Below, in pieces: positions 5,374 to 8,236 of a stretch of DNA of 8,236 nucleotides. Origin of the DNA: Candidatus Rokuibacteriota bacterium (GTDB lineage Bacteria; Methylomirabilota; Methylomirabilia; Rokubacteriales; CSP1-6). How positions within the stretch are numbered: the first letter of the stretch is position 1; each line of letters opens with the position of its first letter. The stretch covers positions 1 through 8,236 of the forward strand of contig JACORX010000033.1 in the NCBI GenBank assembly GCA_016179165.1, read 5' to 3'. The notes under the pieces are model-generated. The model searched no databases and was not told the origin of the DNA. It saw only the letters and a program-made list of their open reading frames with translations. The position numbers and the translations under genes are program-made.

Positions 5374-6471
5374 CTAGGGCGCGAGGACGAAGGGCACGCC
5401 GGCGCTCTTCGCCACCGCCCGGAGCTGTTCCATCAGGTCGTCGGGAATCGGCACGCCCTGCTGGAGGCGCTCCTTCCGTGTCGCCATCTCCGGGTCCCCG
5501 GCCACGAGCACGGGCTGCGCGGGATCGGCGGGCTTCGCGTTGTGGAGCACGTCGATGACCTGGTCGAGGTCATCCTCGAACTCGCCTTCGGGGCGGAAGG
5601 CGCGGGGATCGATCGCCATGAAGAAGTGGCCGATGTTGTGCGGATCCGACGGCTCCTGCGTGCGGTTGCGGATCGGGGAGAAGGAGGCGCCCGAGAGCGC
5701 GCCGCCGAGGATGTGCACCATCACCGCCAAGCCGTAACCCTTGTGGCCGCCGACCGCGCGCGCGCCGCCGAGCGGCGTGATGCCGCCCTCCGGCCGCTCG
5801 AAGACGTGGCGGAACGCCTCCTCCGCATCGGTAACGGGCTGGCCGCTTCCGTCCACCACCCAGCCCGGCGGCAGCGGCCGATGGTTCAGCTTGTACACCT
5901 TGACCTTGCCGGCGGCGACGGTGGTGGTCGCCATGTCGAGCTCGAACGGCGAATTGCGCCTGGCCGGCGCCGCGAACGCGAGGGGATTCGTTCCCATGAC
6001 GGGCTCGGCGGCGAACGTCGGCACCAGCGTCACGCCGCGCGTGGAGGCGGTGACCATGCCGATCACGCCGCGATCGGCCGCGATCCGCGAGTAGCAGCCG
6101 GCCGCGCCGAAGTGATGCGAGTTGAACACGGACACGACAGCCACGCCGGTGTCGCGACACTTGTCGACGGCGAGGTTCATCGCGTGCACCGAGACCGGAT
6201 GGCCGAGCGACGCGTCGGCGTCGATCAGCGCCATGGCCGGCCCCTCGCGAACGGTCTTGAACACCGGGCGCATGTTGAGCCGGCCGCCGCGGAACTCGCG
6301 GTCGTACGTCGGCAGCATCGAGATGCCGTGGGAGTCGACGCCCCGGAGGTCAGTTTCGAGCATCATCTCGGCCGTGGTGTCGGCGTGGGCGTCCGACATG
6401 CCCCAGGCGCACAGGACCGAGCCGAGCTGCCGGCGGATCTGCTGCGGAAGAACTCGCTTCGGTTGCTCCAT
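5374..6471 (-). CDS. Ldh2-family malate/L-lactate/sulfolactate-type dehydrogenase
   Basis: A full-length (365 residues) member of the malate/L-lactate dehydrogenase (Ldh2, YlbC/ComC) family. These cytoplasmic NAD(P)-dependent enzymes interconvert 2-hydroxy acids and 2-oxo acids (malate, lactate, ureidoglycolate, sulfolactate) and do not use a Rossmann fold. Signature parts: DLRGVDSHGISML (41-53) with conserved Arg43 and His48; VVSVFNSHHFGAAGCYS (112-128); MGTNPLAFAAP (159-169); FELDMATTTVAAGKV (176-190); and GGHKGYGLAVMVHILGGALS (241-260). The ATG at 6471 follows a perfect AGGAGG, but only two bases away, which is unusually close. It starts 34 bases after the oxidoreductase stop and is likely cotranscribed with it. 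The palindromic element lies just past its stop. The substrate is not determined by sequence; the nearby sulfopyruvate-decarboxylase-like genes make sulfolactate one option, while the adjacent aldolase favours a sugar-acid or hydroxy-acid route. Confidence 0.9.
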   Translation of the reverse strand: MEQPKRVLPQQIRRQLGSVLCAWGMSDAHADTTAEMMLETDLRGVDSHGISMLPTYDREFRGGRLNMRPVFKTVREGPAMALIDADASLGHPVSVHAMNLAVDKCRDTGVAVVSVFNSHHFGAAGCYSRIAADRGVIGMVTASTRGVTLVPTFAAEPVMGTNPLAFAAPARRNSPFELDMATTTVAAGKVKVYKLNHRPLPPGWVVDGSGQPVTDAEEAFRHVFERPEGGITPLGGARAVGGHKGYGLAVMVHILGGALSGASFSPIRNRTQEPSDPHNIGHFFMAIDPRAFRPEGEFEDDLDQVIDVLHNAKPADPAQPVLVAGDPEMATRKERLQQGVPIPDDLMEQLRAVAKSAGVPFVLAP

Positions 6472-6505
6472 GGCCTCCTGCCCTACCGGGTTCTCCGAGC
6501 GCGGG

Positions 6506-7549
6506 TCACAGCTCGGCGACGTTCACAGCCTGGCCCTCGGCGGCGCTCCGGGTCACCGCGTCCGTGAACTCCATGTAGCGGACGCCGTCTTCGAAGTTGG
6601 TGTGCGTGATCTTCTCGCGGCCGCGAATCGCGTTGACGAACTCCTCCTCGACGCGCCAGCCGACTCGCCGCGCCGTCGGGATCGGGATCTCGCGCAGCTC
6701 CTTGTCGCCGCGCTTCGCGCCCGAGAGGCGCTTGGCGTCCGCCTCGAGGCGCAGCGTGCCCTCGCTCCCGAAGATCCACACCCCGGCGGCCGGCGCTAGG
6801 CCGGTAACGGCGCTGAATCGCATGTGGGCGACCGTGTCCCGCTTGAAGGTGGCGAGGATGTCGACGTGATCGGGCACCTTGACGTCGTGCCACGCGCCGC
6901 CGCCGTCGCGCCGACGGGCGACGGCGACCTTGGTCATCGCCATGACGCGGCGAGCCGGGCCGAGCCAGCGCATCATGGCTTCGTACCAGATGCCCATGTT
7001 CATGATGTTGTGGCCGCTGAGCGACACCTGGTGGCGCCAATGGAGCGGGCCGTCGGCATCGACGAAGCGCCCCTGGCTCGCGTGCAGCTCCACCGCCAGC
7101 ACCTCGCCCACGTAGCCGTCGGCGAGCAGCGAGGTGAGCGTCGGGTCGGTCTCGAGCGTGTGGGGCGCGGGCACGAGCTGGGCCACAAGCTGGGGCGCCT
7201 TGCGGGACGCTTCGAGCATGCGCCGCCCCTCGGCGGCGTTCATGGCCATGCGGGCCTCGCAAAGCACGTGCTTGCCCGCCGCGAGCGCCGCCAGCGTCAT
7301 CTCGCAGTGCGTGTAGGGCCAGGTCCCGATGCAGATTGCGTCGAGGTCGGGGGCCCCCACGACCTCCCGCCAATCGTCGTGGACCCGGCCGATGCCAAAC
7401 TCCTTCGCGACGCGCTCGCCCGATTCCCTCGAGCGGTTGGCGACGGCCGCCAGCTCGACACCGGGCTGCGCGCGAAGCTTGGGCAGGTGGTGGAGCCTGG
7501 TGTTGGCGCCGGCCCCGATGAATCCGACACGGATCGTTTGGGTCGTCAT
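6506..7549 (-). CDS. Gfo/Idh/MocA-family oxidoreductase
   Basis: An NAD(P)-dependent oxidoreductase of the glucose-fructose oxidoreductase/inositol dehydrogenase family, 347 residues from the ATG at 7549. The Rossmann dinucleotide motif is at the very start (IRVGFIGAGANTRLHHLP, 6-23), with VANRS at the end of the second strand and ICIGTWPYTHCEM (72-84) as the 'ATP...H' loop. The usual EKP motif after that is VLCEARMAMNAAE here (Glu98-Ala99-Arg100), so the lysine important in many relatives is missing or displaced. The substrate-domain region SGHNIMNMGIWYEAMMRWLG (178-197) and GVWIFGSEGTLRLE (256-269) are typical. A GTG at 7567 would add six residues, but homology and the compact N-terminus favour 7549. 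No Shine-Dalgarno sequence is visible. It is the first gene of the minus-strand catabolic run, divergent from the TAXI transporter, and likely oxidises a sugar-acid or cyclitol-like compound. Confidence 0.87.
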   Translation of the reverse strand: MTTQTIRVGFIGAGANTRLHHLPKLRAQPGVELAAVANRSRESGERVAKEFGIGRVHDDWREVVGAPDLDAICIGTWPYTHCEMTLAALAAGKHVLCEARMAMNAAEGRRMLEASRKAPQLVAQLVPAPHTLETDPTLTSLLADGYVGEVLAVELHASQGRFVDADGPLHWRHQVSLSGHNIMNMGIWYEAMMRWLGPARRVMAMTKVAVARRRDGGGAWHDVKVPDHVDILATFKRDTVAHMRFSAVTGLAPAAGVWIFGSEGTLRLEADAKRLSGAKRGDKELREIPIPTARRVGWRVEEEFVNAIRGREKITHTNFEDGVRYMEFTDAVTRSAAEGQAVNVAEL

Positions 7550-7592
7550 GGGGCGACATGGTAGCACTTCGGACCCACTTCGGCGCGCGCCG

Positions 7593-7598
7593 TGTCAA
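7593..7598 (-). promoter_or_regulatory. Possible -35 element for the oxidoreductase operon
   Basis: A perfect TTGACA lies on the minus strand 44 bases before the oxidoreductase start codon, the right distance for a promoter of a short-leader transcript. No good -10 hexamer is found at 16-18 bases; the bases there read GGTCCG. A perfect 12-base palindrome, CGGCGCGCGCCG (7581-7592), abuts it and could be an operator or chance in this GC-rich DNA. Weakly supported. Confidence 0.22.
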
Positions 7599-7607
7599 GA
7601 GCCCGGC

Positions 7608-7636
7608 TTGCGTTGCGCCGCCGCGCTGACTATCCT
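7608..7636 (+). promoter_or_regulatory. Possible sigma-70-type promoter for the TAXI transporter gene
   Basis: TTGCGT (7608-7613) and TATCCT (7631-7636) are separated by exactly 17 bases and lie just upstream of the ATG at 7649. The match to TTGACA/TATAAT is partial (3-4 of 6 in each hexamer). The short distance from the -10 to the start codon would give a nearly leaderless mRNA, consistent with the absence of a Shine-Dalgarno sequence before that gene. Confidence 0.28.
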
Positions 7637-7648
7637 GCGGCAGCCCCC

Positions 7649-8236
7649 ATGCCGAGCTTCTGGTCACAGGACACGCGCCGCCAAACGGTCGCCTGGGTCG
7701 TGGGAATCGCTCTCACGATCGTGCTGATCGGCGTGAGCGCCCTCTGGTTGGGCGGCACGCCGCCGAGCAGGATCGTACTGGCGACGGGCCAGCCGGGCGG
7801 CGTCTACGACAGCTTCGGCCGCGAGTACCAGAAGCGGCTCCGCGCTCAGGGACTCACGGTCGAGTTGGTCAACACCGCGGGCTCGGTCGACAATTTCCGG
7901 CGGATCATCGACGGCAAGGCGGACGTCGCCTTCGCCCAGTCCGGCACCTACCAGGTGGTGAGCGACCCGGAGCACAAGGTGTCGGGGCTCGCCGCCATCT
8001 ACTACGAGCCGCTCTGGATCTTTGTGAGGCGCGGCCTCCGGATCGAGGACAAGATCGCCTACCGCGACGGCAGTGTGTCGGTGGGGCCCAAGGCCAGCGG
8101 CACCGAGGCCGTCGCCAGGGCCATCCTCGCCGAGCAGGGTAACGACAGCACCTCGCCGGCCATCGTCAACTTCTCCTCCGTTGAGGCGCGGCGGCAGATC
8201 AGGGCCGGCAAGCATGACGTCGCCTTCTTCGTCACG
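7649..8236 (+). CDS. TAXI-family TRAP transporter solute-binding protein (partial, runs off the window)
   Basis: The ATG at 7649 opens a frame that continues to the last base (196 codons, no stop). The protein starts with a short basic segment and one membrane helix (VAWVVGIALTIVLIGVSALW, 14-33), which acts as an uncleaved anchor or signal. The TAXI substrate-binding fold follows: RIVLATGQPGGVYDSFGREY (41-60; family 'I.TG..GG.Y...G'), VNTAGSVDNFRRIIDGKADV (74-93; 'T.GSV.N...L..G.AD.'), AFAQSGTY (94-101), GLAAIYYEPLWIFVRR (113-128) and VSVGPKASGTEAVARAILAE (143-162; 'V.VG..GSGTE'). TAXI proteins deliver organic acids or similar solutes to a fused DctQM membrane permease. Being divergent from the oxidoreductase-dehydrogenase-aldolase run, it likely brings in that pathway's substrate. 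Its membrane anchor suggests either a surface-tethered binding protein or a variant with a sensing role. The missing C-terminus prevents a choice. Confidence 0.88.
   Translation, partial: MPSFWSQDTRRQTVAWVVGIALTIVLIGVSALWLGGTPPSRIVLATGQPGGVYDSFGREYQKRLRAQGLTVELVNTAGSVDNFRRIIDGKADVAFAQSGTYQVVSDPEHKVSGLAAIYYEPLWIFVRRGLRIEDKIAYRDGSVSVGPKASGTEAVARAILAEQGNDSTSPAIVNFSSVEARRQIRAGKHDVAFFVT

Noticed and set aside
4085..5377. 430-codon plus-strand open frame opposite the aldolase gene
   Set aside because: It has low-complexity Arg/His/Gly/Asp composition and runs through the palindromic element. The opposite strand encodes a complete aldolase with all key residues.
5353..6567. 404-codon plus-strand open frame opposite the Ldh2 dehydrogenase
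   Set aside because: It is an antisense shadow of a full-length dehydrogenase with intact motifs; its composition is typical of reverse-frame reading.
7664..8215. Minus-strand open frame opposite the TAXI gene
   Set aside because: The plus strand reads as a clear TAXI solute-binding protein with conserved motifs; the reverse frame has none.

Overview
The window is very GC-rich, with strong G/C preference at third codon positions, several GTG starts, and genes packed by 1-4 base stop/start overlaps. The gene content (TAXI-type TRAP transporter, Ldh2-type dehydrogenase, HpcH/HpaI aldolase, Gfo/Idh/MocA oxidoreductase, a split thiamine-diphosphate decarboxylase) fits a metabolically versatile, probably uncultured soil or sediment bacterium. 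Candidatus Rokubacteria/Methylomirabilota or a proteobacterium are both possible; the assignment is inference and cannot be settled from this stretch.

Layout. (1) Positions 1-122, minus strand: the first 40 codons of a transporter that looks like the membrane domain of a CydC/CydD-type ABC exporter. (2) 123-498: no intact gene, but protein-like reading in two minus-strand frames, read here as a decayed or unrecognised gene that includes one transmembrane segment. (3) 499-1712, plus strand: two GTGA-overlapped genes forming a sulfopyruvate/phosphonopyruvate-decarboxylase-like enzyme (PYR-domain subunit, then PP-domain subunit). (4) 1683-4257, minus strand: a three-gene cassette, in transcription order an AMP-forming acyl/aryl ligase, a stand-alone acyl carrier protein and an LpxL-like acyltransferase, joined by GTGA and ATGA overlaps; its tail overlaps the tail of the decarboxylase by 30 bases. 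(5) 4409-7549, minus strand: in transcription order a Gfo/Idh/MocA oxidoreductase, an Ldh2-family dehydrogenase, a palindromic repeat element, and an HpcH/HpaI aldolase. (6) 7649-8236, plus strand: the start of a TAXI solute-binding protein, divergent from block 5 and cut by the window end.

How it may work together. Blocks 5 and 6 read as a catabolic module: the TAXI protein would capture an organic acid, the two NAD(P)-dependent dehydrogenases would oxidise a hydroxy acid or sugar acid, and the aldolase would release pyruvate or a related 2-oxo acid. Block 4 reads as an activate-carry-transfer unit: the ligase adenylates a carboxylic acid, loads it on the carrier protein, and the acyltransferase passes it to a lipid or other acceptor. 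The decarboxylase in block 3 could supply or consume a small oxo-acid or aldehyde for either side. Its family (ComDE/AepY-like) and the Ldh2 family (which includes sulfolactate dehydrogenase ComC) both occur in sulfonate metabolism, but nothing here proves a sulfonate substrate.

The most unusual points are the compact ligase-carrier-acyltransferase cassette with non-standard active-site motifs, the clover-leaf palindromic element flanked by an 8-base direct repeat between the dehydrogenase and the aldolase, and the coding-like debris upstream of the decarboxylase.
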